This document shows positions 42,539 to 51,299 of a stretch of 64,000 bases of DNA, in pieces. The position numbers and the translations under genes were made by a program. The notes beneath the pieces were generated by a model that saw only the letters and a list, made by a program, of their open reading frames with translations, was not told the origin of the DNA and made no database searches. Source of the DNA: CAZRWD01 sp964603785 (GTDB taxonomy: Bacteria > Fermentibacterota > Fermentibacteria > Fermentibacterales > Fermentibacteraceae); NCBI GenBank assembly GCA_964603785.1, contig CAZRWD010000001.1, forward strand, positions 186,001 to 250,000, written 5' to 3'. Numbering within the stretch: the stretch's first letter is position 1; each line of letters starts with the position of its first letter.

Positions 42539-43341
42539 GGCGCCCCGTGGTGTCCGGGATGTTCTACCCGGCCGACCCCGCCGTCCTGCGCACGCAGGTG
42601 CGGAGCTATCTCGACGGCGCATCGATGCCGCCGGACGACAGGGTCATCGGCATCGTAGCCCCCCATGCCGGCTATGTCTACTCGGGTCCGACGGCGGGAC
42701 TGGCCTGGGCGGTCGCGCCCTCCAGGGTCGACACGGTCGTGATAGCGGCCCCGTGCCACAGGGTCCCCGTCGCGGGCGCATCGACCTTCGGTGGTTCCGC
42801 CTACGAGACACCGCTCGGCGCGGCCCGCGTCGACGAGGAGATGGCCTCCTACCTCCAGGCCGCGGGGCATGCCTGGGTGCCCAGGGCGCACGTCCAGGAG
42901 CACGCCGAGGAGGTCCAGGTCCCCTTCGTACAGGAGAGGTGGCCGGAGGCGCTGATACTCCCTCTGGTCCTGGGCGCCATGGATCCGGCCTCGGTCTCCG
43001 TCCTGGCCTCCGACATCCATCATGCCGGGCGGGGCAGGAGGGTCCTCTTCGCGGCCTCATCCGACCTGTCGCACTACCACGGGATCAAGGACGCCAGGCG
43101 TATGGACGGGATCTTCATGGAGGACTTCAGGAAGGGCTCCGCGCAGGCCCTCCTGGGCCACGTGCAGAGCGGGGCGAGCGAGGCCTGCGGAGCGGCCCCC
43201 GTGCTGGTGCTGATGGCTTGGGCAGACCTGTGCGGTCCCTGGGAGGCGGAGATCGTGGGCTACAACACCTCCGCCTCCGCATCCGGGGACACCTCGGCGG
43301 TCGTCGGCTACATGGCCGGTGCCGTGAGGCTGAAATCCTGA
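42514..43341 (+). CDS. amrB: AmmeMemoRadiSam system protein B (Memo family)
   Basis: 275 residues of the MEMO1 family, related to extradiol dioxygenases. Metal-type residues are seen in APHAGYVYSGPTAGLAW, and in APCHRVPV in place of the more usual GP-S/N-H. Further family motifs are HAEEVQVPFVQ, ASSDLSHYH and ACGAAPVLVLM. In many anaerobes and archaea it is encoded with AMMECR1 and a radical SAM protein as the AmmeMemoRadiSam set. The biochemical function is unresolved. Here AMMECR1 follows directly, and no system radical SAM gene is adjacent. Confidence 0.85.
   Translation: MDGYEGFVRRPVVSGMFYPADPAVLRTQVRSYLDGASMPPDDRVIGIVAPHAGYVYSGPTAGLAWAVAPSRVDTVVIAAPCHRVPVAGASTFGGSAYETPLGAARVDEEMASYLQAAGHAWVPRAHVQEHAEEVQVPFVQERWPEALILPLVLGAMDPASVSVLASDIHHAGRGRRVLFAASSDLSHYHGIKDARRMDGIFMEDFRKGSAQALLGHVQSGASEACGAAPVLVLMAWADLCGPWEAEIVGYNTSASASGDTSAVVGYMAGAVRLKS
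43324..43340 (+). promoter_or_regulatory. Ribosome-binding site and CTG start of the AMMECR1 gene
   Basis: GAGG (43326-43329) is eight bases before CTG 43338, which overlaps the upstream stop as CTGA. No ATG, GTG or TTG is in frame between about 43263 and 43391. Confidence 0.45.
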
Positions 43342-43871
43342 TCGCCCCCGAGGACAGGGCAGCCCTTCTGCGGGCGGCGCGGGCCTCCGTCATGGCCGCC
43401 GCGACAGGCTCGCCATCTCCCGACCCCCCCCGGGGAGGCGTCATGGACTCCCGCATGGGGGCCTTCGTGACCCTCAGGAGCGGCGGGGCGCTCAGAGGAT
43501 GCATAGGTAGCTTCACCCCCGCCGGCACTCTGTCGGAGACCGTCGTCAGGATGGCGGCCGCAGCCGCGGTGGAGGACCCGAGGTTCCCTCCGGTGACCGC
43601 GCGCGAGGTGCCGGTCGTCACCATCGAGATATCCGTGCTCGGACCCATGACGCCATGCCCGGCCGGGGACGTAGTGGCAGGCCTGCACGGGGTGTATGTG
43701 CGCAGCGGCGCCAGGGCCGGGACCCTGCTCCCTCAGGTTGCGCGGGAGGAGGGCTGGACAGCCGGCGAACTCCTGTCGCACGCATGTCTGAAGGCGGGTC
43801 TCGCCCCGGGATCGTGGCGCGACGGCCGTGTGGAGATATTCACCTACACCGCCGAGGTCTTCGGCGAATGA
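43338..43871 (+). CDS. amrA: AmmeMemoRadiSam system protein A (AMMECR1 domain), CTG start
   Basis: 177 residues. From CTG 43338 the protein starts LIAPEDRAALLRAARASVMAAA, which fits the usual opening helix of AMMECR1 proteins. The conserved core follows: GAFVTLRSGGALRGCIGSF (the RGCIGS motif), EDPRFPPVTAREVP, TIEISVLGP, GLHGVYVRSGARAGTLLPQVA, and LLSHACLKAGLAPGSW. The first standard start, ATG 43392, would remove the helix. The family's biochemical role is unknown. It is the downstream partner of the Memo gene, with a CTGA overlap. Confidence 0.85.
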   Translation: MIAPEDRAALLRAARASVMAAATGSPSPDPPRGGVMDSRMGAFVTLRSGGALRGCIGSFTPAGTLSETVVRMAAAAAVEDPRFPPVTAREVPVVTIEISVLGPMTPCPAGDVVAGLHGVYVRSGARAGTLLPQVAREEGWTAGELLSHACLKAGLAPGSWRDGRVEIFTYTAEVFGE

Positions 43872-43884
43872 CGAGAGGATGCTG

Positions 43885-44487
43885 ATGAAAAGCCTCCTGG
43901 TGCTCTCAGTCCTGCTTCTCGCGGTCACCGGGTGCAAGATCCCCGGCCTTGACCAGATCGATTCCGAGATCGACACGCTCTCCGGAAGGCTCGAGGCCCT
44001 GGAGGAGCTCTCCGAGAACATCCCCGAGAACATCCCGGAACTCGACATCTCGGGTCTGGAAGGCCGCATCGAGGGCATCGAGGAGACTCTCGCCATGCAG
44101 GGCGTCGAGGTCCAGTCCGGGGACGATCTGGGTCTTCTGGAGGCCGTGGAGACCGTCGATTCGCTCCAGGTGGTCGTATCCGATCTGCAGGACGCCATCT
44201 CGGGCCTGCAGGAGACCATGGCGGAGCAGGGCACGGGCTACCTCACGATGCAGGAGGACCTGGCGGCCGCACAGGCCCGTGTCGATTCCCTGGAGGTACT
44301 GCTGACCGACCTCGCGGAAGAGGTCGAGGATCTCGGGAACGCGCCCTCGGGCACATCGGGAGGGTCGTCGGGCGGCACCTCCAGGGGCGGCTCGGGCGGA
44401 TCGTCGGGAGGCGGCCGCTCGGGTGGCTCCACCGGCTCCTCCGGCGGCTCGACCGGAGGCTCGTCGGGCGGTTCCTCGGGAAGGTAG
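43885..44487 (+). CDS. Coiled-coil lipoprotein with Gly/Ser-rich tail
   Basis: 200 residues. Lipobox LLAVTGC, then a helical region of about 120 residues with heptad-like acidic repeats (IDSEIDTLSGRLEALEELSENIPENIPEL and following; AAAQARVDSLEVLLTDLAEEVEDL) resembling Lpp-type or OmpH-like coiled coils. About 50 residues of Gly/Ser-rich tail (GGSSGGTSRGGSGGSSGGG) finish it. ATG 43885 is six bases after GAGAGG and directly before the signal peptide; ATG 43879 adds two residues. Perhaps an outer-membrane tether or spacer; function unknown. Confidence 0.6.
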   Translation: MKSLLVLSVLLLAVTGCKIPGLDQIDSEIDTLSGRLEALEELSENIPENIPELDISGLEGRIEGIEETLAMQGVEVQSGDDLGLLEAVETVDSLQVVVSDLQDAISGLQETMAEQGTGYLTMQEDLAAAQARVDSLEVLLTDLAEEVEDLGNAPSGTSGGSSGGTSRGGSGGSSGGGRSGGSTGSSGGSTGGSSGGSSGR

Positions 44488-44493
44488 GCTGAA

Positions 44494-44511
44494 GGCCGGG
44501 GATGCCCGGCC
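44494..44511. terminator. GC-rich hairpin, first of two between convergent genes
   Basis: Seven-base stem (44494-44500 with 44505-44511) and GATG loop, seven bases after the lipoprotein stop. No U-tract. Confidence 0.5.
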
Positions 44512-44520
44512 GCGGGACGA

Positions 44521-44546
44521 GGCGGCGGGGCGGTCGTCCCGCCGCC
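44521..44546. terminator. GC-rich hairpin, second of two between convergent genes
   Basis: Nine-base perfect stem (44521-44529 with 44538-44546) and an eight-base loop, immediately before the tyrS stop on the other strand. Suits bidirectional termination. Confidence 0.55.
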
Positions 44547-44552
44547 GCTGCG

Positions 44553-45788
44553 TCAGACGAACTCCACCCTGTGATGCTTCTTCTTGCCGACGCGCAGCAT
44601 GAGGCAGCCGTCGCGGAGGTCGCCCTCCGATACGCGGTCGTCGGGGGCGGTGACCGGTGCGCCCGAGGAGTAGAGGCCGTTCTGCCTCGCCAGCCGCCTC
44701 GCCTCGCTCTTACTGGGGCAGAGGCCGGTCCTGACGAAGAGGTCCGCCCACGAGAGGCCGCCGGACTCCAGGAGATCGAGCGGGAGCTCGGTCGACGGAA
44801 CCGAGGAATCGTCCCCTCCGCCCGAGAAGAGGGCCAGTGACGCCTCCCGGGCCCTGTCGGCCTCCTCCCGTCCGTGCGCGATCGACACGGCCTCCCAGGC
44901 GAGCTTCTGCTTGGCGGCGTTGAGGTCTCTCCCCGTGAGGGACGAGAGGGGCTCTATCTCCTCCATCGGCAGGAAGGTGTAGAGCCTGAGGAACCAGGAG
45001 ACGTCCCTGTCGTCGACGTTCATCCAGAACTGGTAGTAGTCGTAGGGCGAGGTCATCGAGGGGTCGAGCCAGACGGCTCCTCCCGGCATCGACTTGCTCA
45101 TCTTCTCGCCGGTGGATGTCGTGACGAGCGGGCTCGTGATGCCGTAGACCTCGGCGCCCATGGTCCTGCGGACCAGCTCGATGCCGGCCACGATGTTGCC
45201 CCATTGGTCGGCGCCCCCGAGCTGGAGGGTGCATCCCCTGGTCCTGAACAGGTGCAGGAAATCATAGGCCTGCAGGAGCATATAGTTGAACTCCAGGAAC
45301 GACAGCCCCTTCTCAAGCCTGCTCCTGACCGACTCCGCCGCCAGCATCCGGTTGACGCTGAAGTGGACGCCCACGTCCCTGAGGAACGGGATGTAGTCGA
45401 GATCCATCAGCCAGTCCGAGTTGTCGAGAATCTCCGCGCCGGAGGGTCCCGGCGAGAAGGTCAGGAACCTCGTGATCTGGCTCCTGATGCTCCCAGCCCA
45501 GGACCGGACGGTCTCCGGAGACTCCATCGAGCGCTCCGTGCTGCGACCCGTCGGGTCGCCCACGAGGGCCGTCGCCCCTCCGACCACGATGAGCGGCTTG
45601 TGACCGGCCCTCTGCAGCCAGGAGGCGGTCATCAGGGGTACGAGATGGCCGATGTGCAGGCTGGCCGCGGTCGCGTCGAAGCCGATGTAGAAGACCATCC
45701 TGTCCCTGGAGAGGAGCCTCCCCAGGTTCTCCTCGTCCGTGAGCTGGTAGACCAGCCCCCTCCTGCTGAGCGCCCTGAGTGCATCCAT
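44553..45788 (-). CDS. tyrS: Tyrosyl-tRNA synthetase
   Basis: 411 residues, class I aminoacyl-tRNA synthetase. LHIGHLVPL carries the HIGH motif, GEKMSKSMPG the KMSKS motif, and VGGATALVGDPTGRS and GADQWGNI the tyrosine pocket. The C-terminus contains the S4 domain (SWADLFVRTGLCPSKSEARRL). The ATG at 45788 follows GGGGAG at six bases. An exact TTGACA with a weak TACTGT lies upstream on the same strand. Confidence 0.95.
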   Translation of the reverse strand: MDALRALSRRGLVYQLTDEENLGRLLSRDRMVFYIGFDATAASLHIGHLVPLMTASWLQRAGHKPLIVVGGATALVGDPTGRSTERSMESPETVRSWAGSIRSQITRFLTFSPGPSGAEILDNSDWLMDLDYIPFLRDVGVHFSVNRMLAAESVRSRLEKGLSFLEFNYMLLQAYDFLHLFRTRGCTLQLGGADQWGNIVAGIELVRRTMGAEVYGITSPLVTTSTGEKMSKSMPGGAVWLDPSMTSPYDYYQFWMNVDDRDVSWFLRLYTFLPMEEIEPLSSLTGRDLNAAKQKLAWEAVSIAHGREEADRAREASLALFSGGGDDSSVPSTELPLDLLESGGLSWADLFVRTGLCPSKSEARRLARQNGLYSSGAPVTAPDDRVSEGDLRDGCLMLRVGKKKHHRVEFV

Positions 45789-45821
45789 GAAAGTCTCCCC
45801 CACGGTGTCGCCGACTGGCGG

Positions 45822-45850
45822 ACAGTACGGCCGGGTCGATATGTTGTCAA
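45822..45850 (-). promoter_or_regulatory. Candidate sigma70 promoter of tyrS
   Basis: Minus-strand TTGACA (45850-45845), exact consensus, is 17 bases from TACTGT (45827-45822). This lies in the 76-base divergent gap between tyrS and upp. Confidence 0.45.
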
Positions 45851-45864
45851 CGATCGGGGGTGTC

Positions 45865-46485
45865 ATGAGGCTCGTGGAGATAGACCACCCGCTGGCGAGG
45901 GACCTGCTATGCAGGCTGAGGGACCAGGAGACCGGACCCGCGCGGTTCCGGTCGCTGGCCCGTGCCCTCGGGGGACTGGTCGCGGTGGAGGCCACCAGGC
46001 ATCTCGCCACCGCCCCGGTGCGCATCGAGACCCCCATGGAGGAGACCTTCGGGGAGCTCTGCACGGATCCGCCGGTGCTCGTTCCAATCCTCAGGGCGGG
46101 CCTCGGGATGCTCCCCTCCTTCCAGGATCTCCTCCCCGGATCGCCCGTCGGGTTCGTGGCCGTCAGGAGGGACGAGAGGACATCCCGGCCGATCTGGTTC
46201 TACGAGTCGGTACCCCCGGTCCAGGGAAGGACCGTCCTGGTCCTGGACCCGATGCTGGCCACGGGCGGAACCTCCGGGGCGGTCCTGGACTTTCTCGACA
46301 GGCGCGGGGCATCCTCGCTGATACTGGCCTCCGTGGTGGCCGCTCCGGAGGGCGTGGCCGAACTGAGGCGCTTCGAGGGGCTTCTCGTGATCACCGCGGC
46401 GGTGGACCGCGAGCTGGACGACAGGTGGTTCATCCTGCCGGGCCTCGGGGACTTCGGGGACAGGCTCTTCGGCGGAGAACCCTGA
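45865..46485 (+). CDS. upp: Uracil phosphoribosyltransferase
   Basis: Pyrimidine salvage: uracil plus PRPP to UMP. 206 residues. Family motifs: PILRAGLGM, the PRPP loop LVLDPMLATGGTSGAVL, and FILPGLGDFGDRLFG at the C-terminus (usual GLGDAGDRxFG). ATG 45865 is chosen because GGGGG precedes it and the product begins MRLVEIDHPLARDLLCRLRD, close to the usual Upp start. Divergent from tyrS. Confidence 0.92.
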   Translation: MRLVEIDHPLARDLLCRLRDQETGPARFRSLARALGGLVAVEATRHLATAPVRIETPMEETFGELCTDPPVLVPILRAGLGMLPSFQDLLPGSPVGFVAVRRDERTSRPIWFYESVPPVQGRTVLVLDPMLATGGTSGAVLDFLDRRGASSLILASVVAAPEGVAELRRFEGLLVITAAVDRELDDRWFILPGLGDFGDRLFGGEP

Positions 46486-46512
46486 CGGGTCTGCAGGACC
46501 AACCGGGACAGA

Positions 46513-47901
46513 GTGCGGAACTTCACACGGAGAGATAGGACCCTCTTCACGGCGGTCGCCCTGGCGGCCCTGGCGACCCTCGTCTTCATGAAGCCGCCGT
46601 CGGGAGGGGCCGGCCCCCCCTGGAGGCTGTGCGACCACGTGGCGCTCCTGAGGAGCGCGATAGACTCGCTCGGCGGAATCCTCGCAGACACCATGACCAT
46701 AAGGAGGTCCGTCGTCGGTGACGGCTTCCTCGGCGGAGCGCTCAGGGAGATCGGGATCACCGGGCCGACCTACCTCTCCTCCTGCACGGTGCTCTCCGAC
46801 AGCCTGCAGTGGCGCATCCAGCATGCCGGCGACACCCTCGAGGCGTACTACTCACACGGCGCCCTGGTGGAGCTGAGGGCGATCCCGCGCGGCGGGAGGG
46901 GCTTCTACAGGCTGTGCTACGCCGGGGATGGACGACCATCGGACTGGTCCTTCGTCCGTCAGGACGAGTGGACCAGGTTCAGGGCGGTCTCGTGCCTGGT
47001 GGAGAGCACGGTGTGGGATGCCCTGTGGCGCGGCGGGCTCCCCCCGGACCTCACGCCGAGCGGGAACATCGCCACGCAGAGGGACTCGTCACGGGCCTGG
47101 GCCTACGTCTCCGAACTGCAGCACGAGCTCACCGACCGGCTTCTGGCATACGACATCGACTTCTACTACGACGTCCAGCACGGTGACAGGGTGCACATCC
47201 TCGTCGAGGAGGCGAGGTATCCCGAGACGGGGGAGACCGGCTTCCGCAGGATCGTGGCCGTGAAGTACGAGTTCGCCTCCGGGGGTCTCGTCGAGGTCTT
47301 CCCGTTCTATCACGTCCCCGACTCGGGGGCGGTGATGGTGATGGACCACTATCACAGGGACGGCGCGTCGATCAGGACGATGTTCCTCAAGATGCCCGTG
47401 CCGTTCGGCAGGATAAGCTCCGGGTTCTCGGCCAGCAGGATGCACCCCGTCCTCGGATACAGCCGCGCCCACAACGGGATCGACTATGCCGCGCCCATGG
47501 GCACCGAGATCTATGCGGTCGGCGACGGCGTGATAACGACCAGGGAGTATCGCGGAGGATACGGGAACTATGTGAGGATAAGGCATGCCAACGGGTACGA
47601 GACCGGCTACGGCCACATGTGCTCCTTCGCCCAGGGGCAGTCGGTGGGATCATGGGTCGGGCAGGGCTGCATCATCGGATACGTGGGCAGCACCGGGCTC
47701 TCCACCGGTCCGCACGTGCACTTCGAGATGCTAAGGAACGGCAGTTTCGTCAACCCGGCCTCCGAGATAGTCCCCCCGGAGGACCCGCTCGAGGGCGGGG
47801 ACCTGGAGGAGTACCACGACAGGCTCGTGCTCCTCGAGGATGCCTGGGACGGAATGTCGCCGGTGAGGCTCCCGGTGCCCGGGGCCGATGCGCCCGACTG
47901 A
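46513..47901 (+). CDS. M23-family metallopeptidase (peptidoglycan DD-endopeptidase-like)
   Basis: 462 residues. An N-terminal signal-anchor (LFTAVALAALATLVFM) sends the rest to the periplasm. A middle region of about 250 residues includes a G5/opacity-type beta domain (RRIVAVKYEFASGGLVEVFPFYH). The C-terminal LytM domain runs from FGRISSGFSASRMHPVLGYSRAHNGIDYAAP (first zinc ligands, HxxxD) to THVHFE-like GPHVHFEM. The expected target is peptidoglycan cross-links; related proteins act as NlpD/MepM-type hydrolases. GTG start. The 3' end overlaps mfd by 14 bases. Confidence 0.82.
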   Translation: MRNFTRRDRTLFTAVALAALATLVFMKPPSGGAGPPWRLCDHVALLRSAIDSLGGILADTMTIRRSVVGDGFLGGALREIGITGPTYLSSCTVLSDSLQWRIQHAGDTLEAYYSHGALVELRAIPRGGRGFYRLCYAGDGRPSDWSFVRQDEWTRFRAVSCLVESTVWDALWRGGLPPDLTPSGNIATQRDSSRAWAYVSELQHELTDRLLAYDIDFYYDVQHGDRVHILVEEARYPETGETGFRRIVAVKYEFASGGLVEVFPFYHVPDSGAVMVMDHYHRDGASIRTMFLKMPVPFGRISSGFSASRMHPVLGYSRAHNGIDYAAPMGTEIYAVGDGVITTREYRGGYGNYVRIRHANGYETGYGHMCSFAQGQSVGSWVGQGCIIGYVGSTGLSTGPHVHFEMLRNGSFVNPASEIVPPEDPLEGGDLEEYHDRLVLLEDAWDGMSPVRLPVPGADAPD

Positions 47902-50900
47902 CGCCCGGGACCGGAGCTGGATAACCGGCGAGGAGACCTGGGACTCGGTCTTCTCTCGCCTGCTCGACTTCGTCTCGACCCGGCCCGTCACGCGGGTCGG
48001 AGGGCTGGGCGGAGCCTCGCTCGGATTCGCCATCGCGAGCGTCCACAGGCTGGCCGGTCCCACCGTCGTGGTGGCTCCCTCCCCGACCGAGGCCGAGACC
48101 CTGCGTGACGATCTCAGGGCCATCATCGGGGAGGACGTGCTCTACTTCCCCGCCTACGACATGCTGCCCTACGAGGGCGAATCCGCCCATCCCGGCGTCC
48201 TCGCCGACAGGGTCGAGTGCATGGCCGGCCTCCTGCGCGGCAGCCCCGGGACCCTCGTCGTCGTACCGGCCAAGGCCCTCCTGAAGAAGCTCCCCCATCC
48301 CTCGCTCTTCCGGTCCCTGAGGGTGTTCAGGGGAATGCGTCTCGAGATGGACGAACTGGAGGGCTGGCTGGTGTCCGCGGGATATCAGCGGGAGGACTCG
48401 GTCTTCGAGGAGGGCAGGTGGGCCCGGAGGGGCGGGGTCGTCGATGTAGGCGGCTTCGGCCTCGAGAACCCGGCCAGGATAGAGTTCTTCGGGGACGAGG
48501 TCGAATCCGTGAGGGTCTTCGATCAGCGCTCCCAGAGGAGCATACGCGAGGTCCCCGAGATCACCGTCCTGCAGGCGCGCGAGGCCTTCCTCTCCCCCGG
48601 GGACTGGGACTCGGCCCTCGAGAGGCTGCCGGCGGGCCACCACCTGACCGACACCCTGATCTCCTCCTCCGGGTTCGCGGGCATCGAGCACCATCTCCCC
48701 CTGTTCATCGACAGGCTGGGCACGCTGCTGGACTATCTCCCCTCGATCGGGACGCTTGTCCTGGTCGAGCCCGGACGGATCTCCGGATCCATGGACTCGG
48801 CATGGTCAGTCGTGTCGGGATCGTTCCCCGAAGGGCTGCCGTTCGGGCTGGAGGACCAGTTCAACACCCCCGCCGGCATGATGGACATCCTCCGGGGCGC
48901 AGGGAGGCGGGTCGTCTTCGAGGTCGCCCCGGTCGAGGACGTCGAGGTGTACTGCCACACCCTCCCGCAGGAGAGCTACCTCGGGCACCCGGAGGAGATG
49001 CTCAGGCAGTTCTCGATCTGGATCGCCGAGGGCTACCGGATCGGCATCTGCTGCGACACCCCCGCGGAGGCCGACGCATTCCGCGCCCTGCTGCCCCGGG
49101 AGGCCCCCGTCTCGATCGAGGTCGCCTCCCTTTCCGAGGGGTTCAGGATGCCCGAGGCGGGTCTCGCCCTGCTCGTCGAGAGGAGGCTCCTGTCGGGGAG
49201 GAGGCGCCCCGGCAGGATCAGGCGCTTCCGGGGCGGCGAGGCCGTCACTGCAGTGGACGATCTCGCTCTTGGGGTCCTCGTCGTCCACAGGGACTACGGG
49301 ATCGGAATGTTCCGGGGGATAGAGAGGGTTTCTTCCGGGGGGGTCACCCTGGACTGCCTCGCCATCGAGTACGCGGACGGCGACAGACTGCTCGTCCCGG
49401 CCGCCGAGATCGGCCAGGTGCACAGATACATGGTCCCGGGCGAGTCGAGGCCCCAGCTGGACCGCATTGGTACGGCTCTGTGGGACTCCAGGGTCTCCAG
49501 GGCGAGGACGAGGGCCGGCGAGATCGCCGGGAGGCTTGCCGTGATCTTCTCCGAGAGGCTGGCCAGGAGGAGGGAGCCCCTGCCCCCTCCGACCCCCGTC
49601 ATGGAGTCGCTGGAGATGACCTTCCCCTACGAGGAGACGCCGGACCAGCTGGAGGCCATCCGCAGGGTGAAGAACGACCTCCTCTCCGACCGCCCGATGG
49701 ACAGGCTGGTCTGCGGGGATGTCGGCTACGGCAAGACCGAGGTCGCTCTCCGGGCGGCCTTCAGGATGGCGGACGCAGGCCGGCAGGTCGCGGTTCTTGT
49801 TCCCACGACCATCCTGGCCGAGCAGCACTATCAGACATTCCGCGACAGGCTGGCGGAATTCCAGGTCGGTGTCGCCTGCCTGAGCCGGTTCCAGCCACCC
49901 CCCGAGCAGAGGCGCATCCTGGCAGACCTCGCCGAGGGTTCCGTCTCGATAGTCATAGGCACGCACAGGCTTCTGCAGAAGGATGTGAGGTTCCACGACC
50001 TGGGCCTCCTCGTGATCGACGAGGAGCACAGGTTCGGCGTCAGGCAGAAGGAGTACGTCAGGGAGCTCAGGACGACCGTGGACACCCTCTCCATGACCGC
50101 GACGCCCATACCCCGGACCCTGCACATGTCGCTGTCGGGGTTCAGGGACATCTCGATCATCTCCACACCTCCCCGGGACAGGTATCCCGTGCATACGGAG
50201 CTGACCACCTTCAACAGGAGGGTGATCGCCACTGCCGTGCAGAGGGAGCTGGAGCGTGACGGCCAGATATTCTACGTGCACAACAGGATCCATACCATGG
50301 AGGAGGTCAGGGCCGAGCTCGAGGGCTTCCTCGGCGGAGTCAGGATATGCACCGCCCACGGTCAGATGCCTCCCTCCGCGCTCGAGGACGTGATGATCGC
50401 CTTCATGGAGGGGGAGTACGACATGCTCCTCTCCACGGCCATCATCGAATCCGGGCTCGACCTGCCCAGGGTGAACACCATCTTCATCGACAACGCGCAC
50501 ACCTTCGGACTCGCGGACCTGTACCAGCTCAGGGGCAGGGTCGGGAGAAGCTATCACAGGGCCTACTGCTACCTCATCCACCCCGGCAGGCTGAGTGCGA
50601 TGAAACCAGAGGCCAGGACCAGGATCGAGTCCATCCAGCGCTTCACGGAGCTGGGTTCAGGCTGGCATCTCGCCATGCGGGACCTCGAGATCCGGGGGGC
50701 GGGGGAGTTCCTCGGCGCGAGGCAGCACGGCCAGATAGAGTCGATAGGCTACTCCCTGTTCGAGAGCCTGATACGGGAGGAGGCCGCCAGGCTGAGGGGA
50801 GAGACCTCCCCGGCCGCGAGGCATGTCCGTGTCGAGCTGCCCTGCGACGCCTACCTCCCGGAGGACTACATCCCGGACGTGATCGAGCGGGTGAGGCTGT

Positions 50901-51295
50901 ACAGGGCGGTCTGGCGCTCCTCCTCGGAGGAGGGGATCGACGACTGGCTCTCCTATGTCGCCGACAGGTTCGGGGATCCTCCGCCGCCCGTCACCGGCTG
51001 CGCCGACAGGGCGAGGGTGCACGTCCTCGCGGCCTCCGCGTCCGCGGAGGAGGTCGTGGCGGGGGCGAGGGCGCTCAGGATCGTGTTCGGGCCGGGCGTC
51101 CTGCATGCGAAGGCGGCAGCGCGCGTGCAGGGCTCCTTCGGGACGGTCGCGCTGCGCAGGGAGAAGACAGGCAGATCATTGCTGGAGACCGCGATCGGAT
51201 CCGCGGCCGAGGCCGCTCCGACAGCCGCCGCCATATTGCGGCTCCTGGCCTCTATTGCTATAAACGCTGATTCAACAAGTGATCCCGAAAGGTGA
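47888..51295 (+). CDS. mfd: Transcription-repair coupling factor Mfd
   Basis: 1135 residues, near full length. Removes stalled RNA polymerase and recruits UvrA. An N-terminal UvrB-like region (residues 1-320), a CarD-like RNA-polymerase interaction domain near 430-540 (LVVHRDYGIGMFRGIERV, EYADGDRLLVPA), then the helicase. Walker A is GDVGYGKTEVALRAAF near residue 615 and the DEEHRFGV box is near 711. QLRGRVGRS and a C-terminal TRCF domain (ELGSGWHLAMRDLEIRGAGEFLG) finish it. The very end contains a candidate promoter for the next genes. Confidence 0.96.
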   Translation: MRPTDARDRSWITGEETWDSVFSRLLDFVSTRPVTRVGGLGGASLGFAIASVHRLAGPTVVVAPSPTEAETLRDDLRAIIGEDVLYFPAYDMLPYEGESAHPGVLADRVECMAGLLRGSPGTLVVVPAKALLKKLPHPSLFRSLRVFRGMRLEMDELEGWLVSAGYQREDSVFEEGRWARRGGVVDVGGFGLENPARIEFFGDEVESVRVFDQRSQRSIREVPEITVLQAREAFLSPGDWDSALERLPAGHHLTDTLISSSGFAGIEHHLPLFIDRLGTLLDYLPSIGTLVLVEPGRISGSMDSAWSVVSGSFPEGLPFGLEDQFNTPAGMMDILRGAGRRVVFEVAPVEDVEVYCHTLPQESYLGHPEEMLRQFSIWIAEGYRIGICCDTPAEADAFRALLPREAPVSIEVASLSEGFRMPEAGLALLVERRLLSGRRRPGRIRRFRGGEAVTAVDDLALGVLVVHRDYGIGMFRGIERVSSGGVTLDCLAIEYADGDRLLVPAAEIGQVHRYMVPGESRPQLDRIGTALWDSRVSRARTRAGEIAGRLAVIFSERLARRREPLPPPTPVMESLEMTFPYEETPDQLEAIRRVKNDLLSDRPMDRLVCGDVGYGKTEVALRAAFRMADAGRQVAVLVPTTILAEQHYQTFRDRLAEFQVGVACLSRFQPPPEQRRILADLAEGSVSIVIGTHRLLQKDVRFHDLGLLVIDEEHRFGVRQKEYVRELRTTVDTLSMTATPIPRTLHMSLSGFRDISIISTPPRDRYPVHTELTTFNRRVIATAVQRELERDGQIFYVHNRIHTMEEVRAELEGFLGGVRICTAHGQMPPSALEDVMIAFMEGEYDMLLSTAIIESGLDLPRVNTIFIDNAHTFGLADLYQLRGRVGRSYHRAYCYLIHPGRLSAMKPEARTRIESIQRFTELGSGWHLAMRDLEIRGAGEFLGARQHGQIESIGYSLFESLIREEAARLRGETSPAARHVRVELPCDAYLPEDYIPDVIERVRLYRAVWRSSSEEGIDDWLSYVADRFGDPPPPVTGCADRARVHVLAASASAEEVVAGARALRIVFGPGVLHAKAAARVQGSFGTVALRREKTGRSLLETAIGSAAEAAPTAAAILRLLASIAINADSTSDPER
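51236..51264 (+). promoter_or_regulatory. Candidate promoter of the SurA/PpiC genes inside mfd
   Basis: TTGCGG (51236-51241) and TATAAA (51259-51264) are 17 bases apart, at the 3' end of mfd and 36 bases before the first PpiC-like lipoprotein start. The -10 matches five of six; the -35 only three of six. Confidence 0.4.
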
Positions 51296-51299
51296 CGAA

